Origin: Bathymodiolus brooksi
Lineage: Eukaryota > Mollusca > Bivalvia > Mytilida > Modiolidae
DNA: 64,000 bases
Assembly (NCBI GenBank): GCA_963680875.1
Contig: OY804589.1
Span: 4,340,001-4,404,000, forward strand
Direction of reading: 5' to 3'
Shown: positions 1 through 10,685 of the stretch, piece by piece
Layout of the letters: the number at the start of each line of letters is the position of its first letter
How positions within the stretch are numbered: the first letter of the stretch is position 1
Made by a program: the position numbers and the translations under genes
The notes under the pieces: model-generated
The model's database searches: none
What the model was told of the DNA's origin: nothing
The model's input: only the letters and a program-made list of their open reading frames with translations

Positions 1-960
1 CCTGCCCAAATTTATTTAGTAAATAGTTAAAGCTGCCTGAACTGATTTGTTCTGGGTTTTTTTTTTATTCATAACTACTTTAAGGACATATATTCAATGT
101 CACATATTTATTTCTGTCTACCTTGACTATTGGAGTCTTGCATACCAGTGATTTTTATATGTACCCCACCCCCTTTTTTCCCTTTTGAAATATTACTGTG
201 TTGTGATCCAATACCACACAAATTGTAATAACTCATAATTGTGTTATATAAATCCTTGTTTCTGGTAAAAAACAATTTACCTAGATACTATATATACCAG
301 TATCTAGGTATATTTTTTTACAAGAAACAAGCATCTGTGATATAAATAAAGCAAAGTGTTTTATTTAAATTCACAGAGAAATAAATATTTTAGTGGATCT
401 TTTCAACCAGATCAGGAAAAAGCTTGTACTATTTGTCCATTTCAAAGGTTTCAATATTTCCCAAAAGCCTAAATCAAGTCCTCTATCGTATTTTGCACAA
501 AAGACAAGTTTAAATTTGGCGCCAAATTGATATCCGATCATTTTTACATGTCCGTTCCGGAGTGATTCTTGTTCTTATATTTCAAATATTGATATTTCCG
601 TTCATTAAAGCGTTTCTGAGATTGCGACTTTAATTTTGTCAATGTCCTTGAACTTCATTAAAGCATGGAGGAACGATAAATTAATAAAATAGTTTTGATC
701 TGACGTTTCACTTTAGTTTTAATCAAAATAAATTATGGACAAATTGGAGATCAAACAGGGCTCTTTTATACAACAAACACAGTATTTTATACCAGTGGAA
801 ATAGATTTGTCCGTCGTACCGGCACGTTTGGGAATCTGATTTTTTCACTTGTCCCGTCGAACAACCGTAAAACAAGATCTACTTGTCCGACGTCAGTTTT
901 CACTGGTACCGGACAATCAGACAAACGTTAATGTCGAGGCCTCTGTTACACTGTTAAAAA
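1..960. other. Non-coding AT-rich DNA, small hairpin
   Basis: No coding frame is supported. A short imperfect inverted repeat at about 281-310 (arms CCTAGATACT / AGTATCTAGG) would form a hairpin. The rest is AT-rich with no recognised gene. Confidence 0.6.
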
Positions 961-1312
961 TTTACCCAGTGACCTTGACCTTTGACCTATGACCTTGAAA
1001 ATCAATAGGGTTCCAGACTCTCCTAAGGACTAAGTATGTACCAAGTTTAGTCAAAATCCATTAAAGGATGTTGATTCTAGAGTGTTCAAAAGGATGTTAT
1101 GCGGTAAATATTTGACCCTGTGACCTTGACCTTTGACCTTGAAAATCAATAGGGTTCCAGATTCTCTTAAGGACTAAATATGTACCAAGTTTGGTCAAAA
1201 TCAATTGAAGGATGTTGATCCTAGAGTGTTCAGAGGGATTGTGACTGACGGACGGAAGGACGGTCGGACGGTAGCGTTACTATATCCCCTCGCAACATCG
1301 TTGGCGAGGGGA
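961..1312 (+). repeat. Family 2 (F2) core-repeat element with 3' hairpin, partial
   Basis: Two units of about 150 bp each start with a TGACCTTGACCTTTGACC stretch (near 968 and 1118). They are followed by a GACGGACGGAAGGACGGTCG-type tract at about 1247-1270 and a hairpin (TATCCCCTCG ... CGAGGGGATA, about 1283-1312). A fuller copy lies at 27,166-27,695 and also has the 5' inverted arm, which this copy lacks. Non-coding. Confidence 0.75.
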
Positions 1313-1688
1313 TAATTACCATTTTTTTGTACATGCAAATTTATTGATGAAGATACCACTAAATAATCCATATTCCACAAATAAGTAGAATTTTTGGACT
1401 ACTTAATCTATTATTGGCAATGTACATGTTCATCATCTTTGAACGAAATTATCATAGGAAGCTATTGCGAAAAACCGGATGCAATTGTCTTTTACAGTTT
1501 TGAAATTGTTATATTTTCTTTACTGCTATAAAAATCCGTATTTTAAAAATTTGTCGAAAAATGGTCGAAATTCGATCGTAAATATCTCGAAAACTAAGTC
1601 ACGAAGGTATATTTTTCTTTGCATATTTGACCAAATCACGAATTTTCATGAAAAAATCATTTGGCAATCCCTACTGTATCATATTCCC
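1313..1688. other. Non-coding spacer
   Basis: AT-rich. The only long frame (1479-1730) runs into the satellite and shows no domain or codon bias. Nothing else seen. Confidence 0.5.
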
Positions 1689-3672
1689 TTAAGATACAGT
1701 CAAACCTGCTTTAGTGATCACCTCTATTAAGATACAGTCAAACCTGCTTTAGTGACCACCTCTATTAAGTAATACAGTCAAACCTGCTTTAGTGACCACC
1801 TCTATTAAGTATTAGTAAAACTTACTTTAGTGACCACCTCTATTAAGTTAGTCAAACCTGCTTTAGTGACCACCTCTATTAAGTTAGTCAAACCTGCTTT
1901 AGTGACCACCTCTATTAAGTAATACAGTCAAACCTGCTTTCGTGACCACCTCTATTGAGCTATACAGTCAAACCTACTTCAGTGACCACCTCTATTAAGT
2001 TAGTCAAACCTGCTTTAGTGACCACCTCTATTAAGTTACAGTCAAACCTGCTTTAGTGACCACCTCTATTAAGTTACAATCAAACCTGCTTTAGTGACCA
2101 CCTCTATTAAGTAATACAGTCAAACCTGATTTAGTGACCACCTCTATTAAGTTACAGTCAAACCTGCTTTAGTGACCACCTCTATTAAGTTACAGTCAAA
2201 CCTGCTTTAGTGATCACCTATATTAAGTTACAGTCAAACCTGCTTTAGTGACCACCTCTATTAAGTAATACAGTCAAACCTGCTTTAGTGACCACCTCTA
2301 TTAAGTTAGTCAAACCTGCTTTAGTGACCACCTCTATTATGTTAGTCAAGCCTGCTTTAGTGACCACCTCTATTAAGTTATACAGTCAAACCTGCTTTAG
2401 TGACCACCTCTATTAAGATAGTCAAACCTGCTTTTGTGACCACCTCTATTAAGTTAGTCAAACCTGCTTTAGTGACCACCTCTATTAAGTTACAGTCAAA
2501 CCTGCTTTAGTGACCACCTCTATTAAGTTACAATCAAACCTGCTTTAGTGACCACCTCTATTAAGTAATACAGTCAAACCTGCTTTAGTGACCACCTCTA
2601 TTAAGTTACAGTCAAACCTGCTTTAGTGACCACCTCTATTAAGTTACAGTCAAACCTGCTTTAGTGATCACCTATATTAAGTTACAGTCAAACCTGCTTT
2701 AGTGACCACCTCTATTAAGTAATACAGTCAAACCTGCTTTAGTGACCACCTCTATTAAGTTAGTCAAACCTGCTTTAGTGACCACCTCTATTATGTTAGT
2801 CAAGCCTGCTTTAGTGACCACCTCTATTAAGTTATACAGTCAAACCTGCTTTAGTGACCACCTCTATTAAGATAGTCAAACCTGCTTTTGTGACCACCTC
2901 TATTAAGTTAGTCAAACCTGCTTTAGTGACCACCTCTATTAAGTTACAGTCAAACCTGCTTTAGTGACCACCTCTATTAAGTTACAATCAAACCTGCATT
3001 AGTGACCACCTCTATTAAGTAATACAGTCAAACCTGCTTTAGTGACCACCTCTATTAAGCTACAGTCAAACCTGCTTTAGTGACCACCTCTATTAAGTTA
3101 CAGTCAAACCTGCTTTAGTGATCACCTATATTAAGTTACAGTCAAACCTGCTTTAGTGACCACCTCTATTAAGTAATACAGTCAAACCTGCTTTAGTGAC
3201 CACCTCTATTAAGTTAGTCAAACCTGCTTTAGTGACCACCTCTATTATGTTAGTCAAGCCTGCTTTAGTGACCACCTCTATTAAGTTATACAGTCAAACC
3301 TGCTTTAGTGACCACCTCTATTAAGATAGTCAAACCTGCTTTTGTGACCACCTCTATTAAGTTAGTCAAACCTGCTTTAGTGACCACCTCTATTAGGTTA
3401 CTGTCAATCCTGCTTTAGTGACAACCTCTATTAAGTTACAGTTAAACCTGCTTTAGTGACCACCTCTATTAAGTTACAGTCAAACCTGCTTTAGTGACCA
3501 CCTCTATTAAGTATTACAGTCAAACCTGCTTTAGTGACCACCTCTATTAAGTTACAGTCAAACCTGCTTTAGTGACCACCTCTATTAAGTTAGTCAAACC
3601 TGCTTTAGTGACCACCTCTATTAAGTTACAGTCAAACCTGCTTTAGTGAACACCTCTATTAAGTTAGTCAAG
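1689..3672. repeat. Satellite array, 36-43 bp monomer with 454-bp higher-order repeat
   Basis: About 50 head-to-tail copies of a monomer containing GTCAAACCTGCTTTAGTGAC and CACCTCTATTAAG, with variable linkers (TTA, TTACA, TAATACA). A variant monomer (TGATCACCTATATTAAG) recurs at 2211, 2665 and 3119, exactly 454 bp apart, together with the same order of other variants, so about 11 monomers were amplified as a block. A further, isolated block is at 5,226-5,437. Confidence 0.95.
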
Positions 3673-4094
3673 CCTCGTAAGAGAACGATTGAAATCTTAC
3701 CCTCGGGTGTCGGAGATTTCCCTATCTTGTACTCCCCCCGGTGCTAGATTCTATATATCTCACCTTTCGGTGAGCTGAAAACAACTTTCCATTCATTATC
3801 CTATAGGTTTGCATGTTGAAATATACATTATAATAATGACAATTTTGCCTCCAACAAGGATGTATATATTAATAGATAACAACTTACCCATGTCATCTCT
3901 ACTGGCAGCATATTTCTACAATTATAAGATATATTTTTTTTAATTATTAAAGAAAATAATATAGTTGATGTAATATAGACTTAAACAATCCTCTAATCTA
4001 CCAAAAGTTAAACAGTAAAACCAACCACAACAATACGAGTCCGAAGAAATTTTCACTGGTCTTTGGTCAGAGTAGCAGTACTCATTGTGAAGAC
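3673..4094. other. Non-coding spacer after satellite
   Basis: No coding evidence. A short hairpin (CTCACCTTTCGGTGAG) lies at about 3759-3774. The stretch around 4050-4100 (CACTGGTCTTTGGTCAGAGT) recurs in near-identical form at 49,597-49,640, so it is itself a dispersed repeat. Confidence 0.5.
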
Positions 4095-4262
4095 TAACTA
4101 GAGGATCAGTGGGCTGAGCCTATGTTGCTCATCTTTCATTCTGCTTTGAGGAAACTTAATACAGAGCCTTCCATAGGTGCTTCCCACCAAGTTTCAGTTC
4201 ATTTGGCCAAGCAGTTTCAGAGAAGAAGATTTTTAGAAATCAATCAACCAGAAACAAGATTG
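4095..4262 (+). repeat. Decayed fragment of an F1-like element
   Basis: Begins ACTAGAGG and contains GTTTCAGTTCATTTGGCCAA and TTTCAGAGAAGAAGATTTTT, matching the F1 core ('GTTTCAGAGGAGAAGATTTT'). The frame at 4122-4328 is an artefact of this repeat running into repeat X. Confidence 0.55.
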
Positions 4263-4269
4263 CCTATGA

Positions 4270-5040
4270 GAGCCATAAATACTTTTAAAGTTTATTATAC
4301 AAAACTTCAGGGTACATCTCTTACGTAATATAATAATTTGTTTATGGAAATACAATATTCGTATTCGCCAACAGTAAAAAAGATTAATCTATTTTCATAA
4401 CGATTATTTCTGATTTGAACAAAGCGTAACATAAATGTCTCTGCATAAAGAAAATATTTTTGGTTTATTTTAATCACGTCATTCGAACTGGTGGACCCTT
4501 CTGATTAATCTCAGAGTAGTCATAAAAAATATGGTTGTTGTTTTTATAAGGAAAAATTGCATACGAATGGTTTTTGTCTATTTTGTTTTTTGGGGTTTGC
4601 AAGAAGAATTTTCTATCCTGCCCTGTTCACCCTGCTTTACTTCATAATTTTGGTTGTTGCTATATCATTCTGATGAGGCACAACAAAATTCAAGATAAAA
4701 ATGAACAATTCAATATAACTTACGATCAATGTTAATCTTAAGATTTTTTTGTGAAAATAGCCCCAGAATCATTACTGCATCAAGCGTGGATCCAGCAGTT
4801 TTTACCCAATTTATACACAAATTTACTAAATTGTTGAACACCCCTTTATCCGCCAGTGTGCATTAATATGCATCCATTCCTAATGTATACTTGATCCGGG
4901 TTGTGTATTTTGATCACCTATTAGAACCTTTAAAATGTGCATTGCATCTCCTATTCTAGTCACAGGTAGCGTTAACGAGTCACAAAATGTGTATTGGATT
5001 GTAAACTCAGTTGCCACCCGATCTCCTAACCTTTAATTTT
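4270..5040 (+). repeat. Repeat X, copy 1 (direct; empty site for the MULE)
   Basis: Near-identical to 41,236-41,866 plus 42,995-43,080, but lacking the 1,128-bp insertion found there. The single GTATACTTG at 4885-4893 is the uninterrupted target. Copy 2 (5,445-6,605) is in inverted orientation, so the 4,430-4,715 and 5,446-5,710 parts form a large inverted repeat with satellite monomers in the loop. Confidence 0.85.
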
Positions 5041-5225
5041 TAGTTCTTTAAATAAAATTAAAACATCTTTTATGAACATCGATCGTTAAAATTGTTAAAA
5101 CAACTATTTTAAATGAACAAAATGTTTCATTTCCTTTATATTTACAATGGAAAGAGTGTTTTACAACAGTCACCTATATTCACTATATGTAGGATCCCTT
5201 TTACAATTATGTTCATTTTGTTTTA

Positions 5226-5437
5226 CTGCTTTAGTGACCACCTCTATTAAGTTAGTCAAACCTGCTTTAGTGACCACCTCTATTAAGTTACAATCAAACC
5301 TGCTTTAGTGACCACCTCTATCAAGTTACAGTCAAACATGCTTTAGTGACCACCTCTATTAAGTAATACAGTCAAACCTGCTTTAGTGACCACCTCTATT
5401 AAGTTAGTCAAGCCTGCTTTAGTGACCACCTCTATTG
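5226..5437. repeat. Secondary block of the satellite (about 5 monomers)
   Basis: Same monomer as 1,689-3,672 (TTTAGTGACCACCTCTATTA). It abuts the end of inverted repeat-X copy 2 directly, about 1.5 kb from the main array. Confidence 0.9.
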
Positions 5438-5444
5438 AATTGTT

Positions 5445-6605
5445 CATTTTTATCTTAATTTTTTTTGGGCCTCATCAGAATGATATAGCAACAACCACAA
5501 TAATGAAGTAAACGAGGGTGAACAGGGCAGGATAGAAAATTCTTCTTGCAAACCCCAAAAAGCAAAATAGACAAAAAACATTTGTATGCAATTTTTCCTT
5601 ATAAAAACAACAACCACATTTGTTATGACTATTCTGAGATTAATCAGAAGGGTCTGCCAGTTCGAAAGACGTGAATAAAATAAACCAAAAATGTTTTCTT
5701 TTCGCAGAGACATATTAGGGACCGACCATTTAACTTGATGGGGGGGGGGGGGGGTTATGTTTTTTTGTTTCGTTCAGAATTGTTTTTTCGGACAACGCGA
5801 GAGTTAGAATATTTATTTTTGTTGTCGCACCAGAATTAAACATTAGGTTATATGACAAAAACTCTGAATTAGATTATTTGTTTTTTCTTCCACCAAAATC
5901 AGAATATTTTTTTCAGTAACATTGAGAATCAGAATATTTTTTTAGGAAAAAAAACATAACCCCCCACCCCCCACCCCCCCCCCCCCCCCCCCATTTCAAG
6001 TTAAATGGTCGTTCCCTTATATGTTACGCTTTGTTCAAATCAGAAATAACCGCTATAATAACAGATTAATCTTTTTACTGTTGGCGAATAAGTATATTGT
6101 ATTTCCATAAACAAATTATTATATTACGTAAGAGATGTACCCTGAAGTTTTGTATAATAAACTTTAAAAGTATTTATAATACTCATCGTCTGTAATTGTC
6201 AAATGAAAACTATTACAAATTATATGTTTACATAATCCTCAATTTTATGGCTTTCTACCCTGTAACTTTCTGTGCTTTTAGCTAAGAAACAGAGCTTATG
6301 TGTAGCTTTATTGTAGTGCATGAACGATCGATTACAAAGTGCGATCTTATAAATAATATCATTAAAACAATTTTGCCCCGTAGAATAGGCCTATTTTTTT
6401 ATTTTTTTACGAATTCATGGTATTGTTCCGATGTCCGTTCTTTTTTTTCACATAATTTCGAATTTCGTAGTAATTTTCGAAAAAAACAACTTTTGTAAAT
6501 TTGTCTCATTAAAGACGGACCGTTTTCTCCGATTCGTTTGTTTTGCCATAAGTATATAGAAACAAAACGTAAATCTGCAAAAAGTGATTGTGTAATAAAT
6601 TCATA
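5445..6605 (-). repeat. Repeat X, copy 2 (inverted), interrupted by a MITE
   Basis: Reverse complement of 40,830-41,670. The frames at 5450-5713, 6298-6498 and 6399-6674 are shadows of this repeat. A 299-bp MITE is inserted at 5718. Confidence 0.85.
5718..6016. mobile_element. Harbinger-like fold-back MITE, TSD TTA
   Basis: Ends GGGACCGACCATTTAACTTG and its near-complement CAAGTTAAATGGTCGTTCCC. It is flanked by direct TTA (5715-5717 and 6017-6019), and the uninterrupted site is visible in the other X copies. A 3-bp TTA duplication and G-rich ends are typical of PIF/Harbinger elements. It contains a 15-16 nt poly-G run near 5740 and a matching poly-C run near 5980. A decayed copy lies at 23,257-23,345 continuing at about 23,820-23,970. 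Confidence 0.75.
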
Positions 6606-6888
6606 TATTAGAAAAATAAAAAGAATTACGCCCGACAAGCCATATCGACACTGAATGAGGACCCCGTTTGTCACGCTTCTTTTGGGGCATGGTGGTATTT
6701 AGACATCACATGATAATTGGTATCGAGATGCTATCAAAAGGGCGACATCCATCTATCGTTGACCAAATTTTAAAATCGATTTCATTCCCTTATCCAACAT
6801 AATAAAACGCTAATATACATATAAACATCCATATTTATACATCAGGAAAAACATATAAAAAAGTAATTTTTTTGCGAAGTTTCCCTTT
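6606..6888. other. Non-coding spacer
   Basis: AT-rich, nothing recognised. Confidence 0.4.
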
Positions 6889-7080
6889 AATTAGATTGAT
6901 CACTAAATACAGGATTTTTTTTCTTCTAATGTTTATAAAATTGCCTGACAAATATAAGAACAATCTATAATAGTATTATATTATTGTTTATTTATTTGTA
7001 CCATTCTGGATGATAATTACTTTAGTATATTCAATACACAATAATCCATAAATCGTTGTGTATTTTGCCAGTTTTCATAA
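6889..7080. repeat. Fragment related to the inner flank of the 24-kb element's left end
   Basis: Matches 22,215-22,400 closely, sharing GATCAATAAATACAGGATTT-like, CAATCTATAATAGTATTATA and TCAATACACAATAATCCATC-like words. A shorter version lies within both arms of the 24-kb element (21,625-21,770 and 43,720-43,880). It may be a relic of a related element. Confidence 0.7.
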
Positions 7081-7223
7081 ATTAAATGATGAGATGAATG
7101 TTGTATTAAAAATTCCTTCGGTGTTATTTCGCCATGTTTTTATCATGTTTGTGTACTGCATGACAAGTACAAAACATGGTAGCACACAGGTAAATTATTG
7201 TACATAGCTTAGCTGTATTTTTT

Positions 7224-8010
7224 TTTTATTTAACAGACATTTCAAGAAAAGGTATATATAAAATCGTTTGTTTTGTGTTATTTATTTTTTTTACTTTCCA
7301 TAAGTTACTTTTATTATTTTCTGTTAAGTTTTTATCATTTATTTTTTAATTAAACTTTATTATTATTGCTGTATTAATTTTATTAACAACTGTTTTCAAT
7401 AACAAAACTATTTCTTTTATAAGTTAATTGTTAACTTGTGTTCATTGTTCCTGCTCGCACTAGAAAACAACCCCTATCCTGTCGTCACGAAATGTTTTCA
7501 AATAATGAATTTTCAATAATTGAAATTGACTGCTACTTACGAGAGAGAACTGTCCCAATACTGCTGTCTTTCATAGAAAAAAATCAAATGTTAGTAAGGT
7601 TTTATTTCCATATTTTGTCTCTATTTTTGTTCAAACAATAAAAACCAAAAACGAGATCGAATATTAAAATAAATTCTGAAAAGTTTAATTTGATTCCTAC
7701 TTGTACTAGAAAACTGTCCCTATCCTGTCGTCGCCATTTTAGTCTGTCCTTCCACCATTCTTCCCACCCGAAATGTATATTTATATGTATTTCTTTGATT
7801 TTACAGACATTTCAAGAAAAGGCATCAAAATATAAAATCGTTTGTTTTTTGTTATTTTTTTTTAACTTTCCACAGGTTACTTTTATTATTTTCTGCTAAG
7901 TTTTTATCATTTATTTTTTAATTAAACTTTATTATCATTGCTGTATTACTTTTATTAACAACTGTTTTCACTAACAAAACTATTTCTTTTATAAGTTAAT
8001 TGTTAACTTG
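7224..8010. repeat. Local tandem duplication, period about 577 bp
   Basis: 7224-7440 and 7801-8010 share ACAGACATTTCAAGAAAAGG through ATAAGTTAATTGTTAACTTG with few differences. The following CTAGAAAACA ... CTATCCTGTCGTC is repeated at 7460 and 7708. The frames at 7438, 7690 and 8008 lie in this repeat and are not supported as genes. Confidence 0.85.
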
Positions 8011-8027
8011 ATTGTGTGTCTGTGTGG

Positions 8028-8028
8028 T

Positions 8029-8070
<42 letters not shown>
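8028..8070. repeat. (TA)n microsatellite
   Basis: Nearly pure TA dinucleotides, interrupted by TTTA once. Confidence 0.95.
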
Positions 8071-8830
8071 TCTTTCTTCAGGTTGCTTTTTAATGATATA
8101 ATTATGTTATTCAAAAAAGTGTGTGAACTGATAGTATACCTGTGCAATGATACAGGAAATCATCACACTGGGGGTTCTGACATTTTTATGGCCTTGTGTA
8201 TAATTCATTTCTCACTGATTCATATTAAAACAAAACAGAGCATGTTTGAAATAAAGTTTCTTTTAAGCGTGCCTGCTGATTTTGTCATTGACGGTATCTT
8301 AATTTTCAATATGAAAAATATATTTTCATATATTTTCAAACCTGTGTCAAATTCAACTAACTTTTATGAGCCATGCATACTTTAAAATATATCAATTTTT
8401 GGGGTGCATAGAAATACCGCAAAGGACCTATAAACTGCACTAAGGACATGTTAGAATGACCCAACACAAAGGAGGTTCCCAATGACAGATAATACAATAT
8501 TTTGTCTATTTCCTAAAACTGATTTTGATTGATTAAAAAATATTAAAATCATACCATGTTTTCTTGGCGCGTGGCGACAGCCAATTAATTACCTGTGATT
8601 ACACAAGGCAGATCATGGTCAGTCAAGCGTTTCAGTTTATTGCTTGTGTAATTGTTTAATAGATAATGTGTATGGTGATTGTCTGCTATTTATCTATGAA
8701 CTATGACCAACTAATTATATATAAATAAAAATGAAATCTGAAAGTTTATATTTTATATAATATAAATTATTACTATTAGTCATACAACAATAACAATCCC
8801 TTAAAGGTTACTTTTATGTGGTACTGTTTA
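8071..8830. other. Non-coding spacer
   Basis: AT-rich. The 8008-8385 frame starts in the microsatellite and has no recognisable domain, so it is not called. Nothing else seen. Confidence 0.4.
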
Positions 8831-9151
8831 TTATCTCAAGTTTGATGTCATTTTAAGTGTAACAGGGATGGTCCTAGCTGCTAATGTTTTTAGTCTGTGC
8901 CTTTGGCCCGGCTTATGCGCCAAACCTTTCACATTGGGTACTGTCAGTTTCCCGTCCGACGACTGGATTATTTTTGTGTTTAAGTTTCGGTTCTTTAAGA
9001 ATCTGGCGAAGATCTTTTCTTTTTCTGTTGTTGTTTTGCTGGTCCACACGGTGTTGGGTGCATATAAATGTTGAAATGCACATTCTAGTTCATAATGTCC
9101 TTGTCCAAACAACGATTCATGAATGCGAACTTTGACAATTAAATCAATCAA
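8831..9151 (-). CDS. Orphan open frame, possibly a transposon-derived exon
   Basis: 106 codons, not recognised. The segment is clearly richer in G+C than the AT-rich DNA on both sides and is open in more than one frame, as biased coding DNA often is. The minus-strand product is basic, with a lysine/arginine-rich C-terminal part (HKPGQRHRLKT) and a central run TSKTTTEKEKIFARFLKNRN; no signal peptide or membrane segment is evident. It may be an exon: a possible acceptor lies just upstream in the minus direction (TTTAATTGTCAAAG is not a clean AG consensus), and the frame closes at TAA. It lies between repeats, with no neighbouring exon found. It could equally be a decayed transposon ORF or a chance frame. 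Confidence 0.35.
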   Translation of the reverse strand: MIDLIVKVRIHESLFGQGHYELECAFQHLYAPNTVWTSKTTTEKEKIFARFLKNRNLNTKIIQSSDGKLTVPNVKGLAHKPGQRHRLKTLAARTIPVTLKMTSNLR

Positions 9152-9165
9152 ATATTTTCAGACTC

Positions 9166-9780
9166 GTCCCTTTCTCAAATGAGACTGGTATTACAATTGG
9201 ATGTTCGGATTTCTTTAAAACAATTAATATTTCTTTTTATAGTAATAATTCATAGAACTATTCGTCGAAAGTTTGAAATATTTCGAAGTCAAATAAAGGA
9301 GCGGCTTATACATAAATGCATGTATATGTATAAGGTTTCAATTACTAGAAATGAATTGTGAATAGAAATTAAAAGGACAATAAAGAAAAACATCACCATT
9401 TTTCATTAATCGATGAACAGAATTTTGAATAGAAATTAAAAGGACAATAAAGAAAAACATCGACATTTTTCAATAATCGATAACCTTTAATCACAACTTT
9501 TTATTATTATTAACATGTACGGTGGTAGTTTTTTGTTAAAAAAAGGAATCAATATAACTCTTTCTCAAAAGATACCGGTATTACTACTGAATGTTTGGAT
9601 CTTTAACAAGCAATTACATTTATTTTTATAATAACGAATAGAACTTTTTGAACGAAAGTTTAAATATTGCAAAACTAATAAAAGGTCCAGCGCCGTAAAT
9701 TTTGTTTATAAATACATGTATAATGTTTTAATTACTAGGAAAGAAATTTTGAATAATGAATAAATAACTCGAAATATAAT
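9166..9780. repeat. Diverged local tandem duplication
   Basis: 9166-9360 and 9556-9760 align with substitutions (CTCTTTCTCAAA..., GGTATTAC..., AATTACTAG...). In between, a 68-70 bp unit (AATTAAAAGGACAATAAAGA) is directly repeated at 9363 and 9430. Confidence 0.75.
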
Positions 9781-9919
9781 GAATTATGTACAAAAAGATC
9801 ATATGACTCTTTCAGTGACTTTTTTCTTAATACTGAAATTACCGTATTTTTAATTTTTATGTACGTTACTTTAGATTGAAAATTACATGTTTTATTCATT
9901 ATAAATTTTGAAAACTTTG

Positions 9920-10040
9920 ATGTTGCATCGAGTACACCTCGCCATGAACGAGGTTCGAACTCGAAACTTTAATGGTGATAGGCACTGATTGTATAGGTAG
10001 TTGTAAATTAAACTATCATACGATCACGGCGGCGACGGCA
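9920..10040 (-). repeat. tRNA-derived SINE head, partial
   Basis: Read on the minus strand it matches the SINE at 56,290-56,520 (GATCRTATGRTAGTT, CAATCAGTGCCTATCACCA). It contains a pol III box B-like GAGTTCGAACCTCG. The 3' half seen at 56.4 kb is missing. Confidence 0.65.
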
Positions 10041-10685
10041 GGGGGGAGGGGGGCAGATTTGTTTCGATGTAGTGGCTTATGTCCTTTATAAGAGGAATTA
10101 TAAATTGCAATATTTAAAACACCCATCATCATCCTTGGCTTCACCGAATTTTATTTAAAAATACTCTTCCATCTTCCTCTAGTCGCAAAGGTGGGGATTT
10201 GGAGAGGACTTGCAAGTGGAATAGCCTAGGTACTGTCTTTTTCTAAATCAAGCTCTGACAAACAATGCTTCAAAAATAGAGTTGAACAAAAAACAGAGAG
10301 CACATTACATCTGTGTGTATTTTGGAATTAACAGGTATTACATTTGCCAAGAGAAATTGCCTTCTTACAATTGCGTGGATTACCCGTTATTTAGAATATA
10401 TTTAATTTATTCATAATATTATCTACATGACTAATGATACACAATAAATTATTCACCTCTTTCGTCAGCCTTTGAAATTTATGTGATGCTGAAACATGTT
10501 ATTTTATGTGTGAATATAGATTCTGTCCAAAATCTTACTACCACCCACCCACCCCCTTCCTCCCCAGTGGTGGGGAGGGGTAACATATATTAACTAATTT
10601 CTGGTTGACGGAAGATGTAAATAATTGTAGCATCAGTGATTATAAAAACTATAAAATATTATGAAAATACGAAATATTCTTTTAA
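10041..10685. other. Non-coding spacer
   Basis: A G-rich tract near 10,040 and a C-rich tract near 10,540-10,575. No gene seen. Confidence 0.4.

Noticed and set aside
1689..3672. Possible CRISPR array (short repeats with spacers)
   Set aside because: Monomers are contiguous with 3-7 bp variable linkers, not unique spacers, and the host is eukaryotic. It is a satellite.
5718..6016. Sequencing artefact because of the long G and C runs
   Set aside because: The runs lie symmetrically in the arms of an inverted-repeat element with a clean TTA duplication, so the structure is real even if exact run lengths are uncertain.
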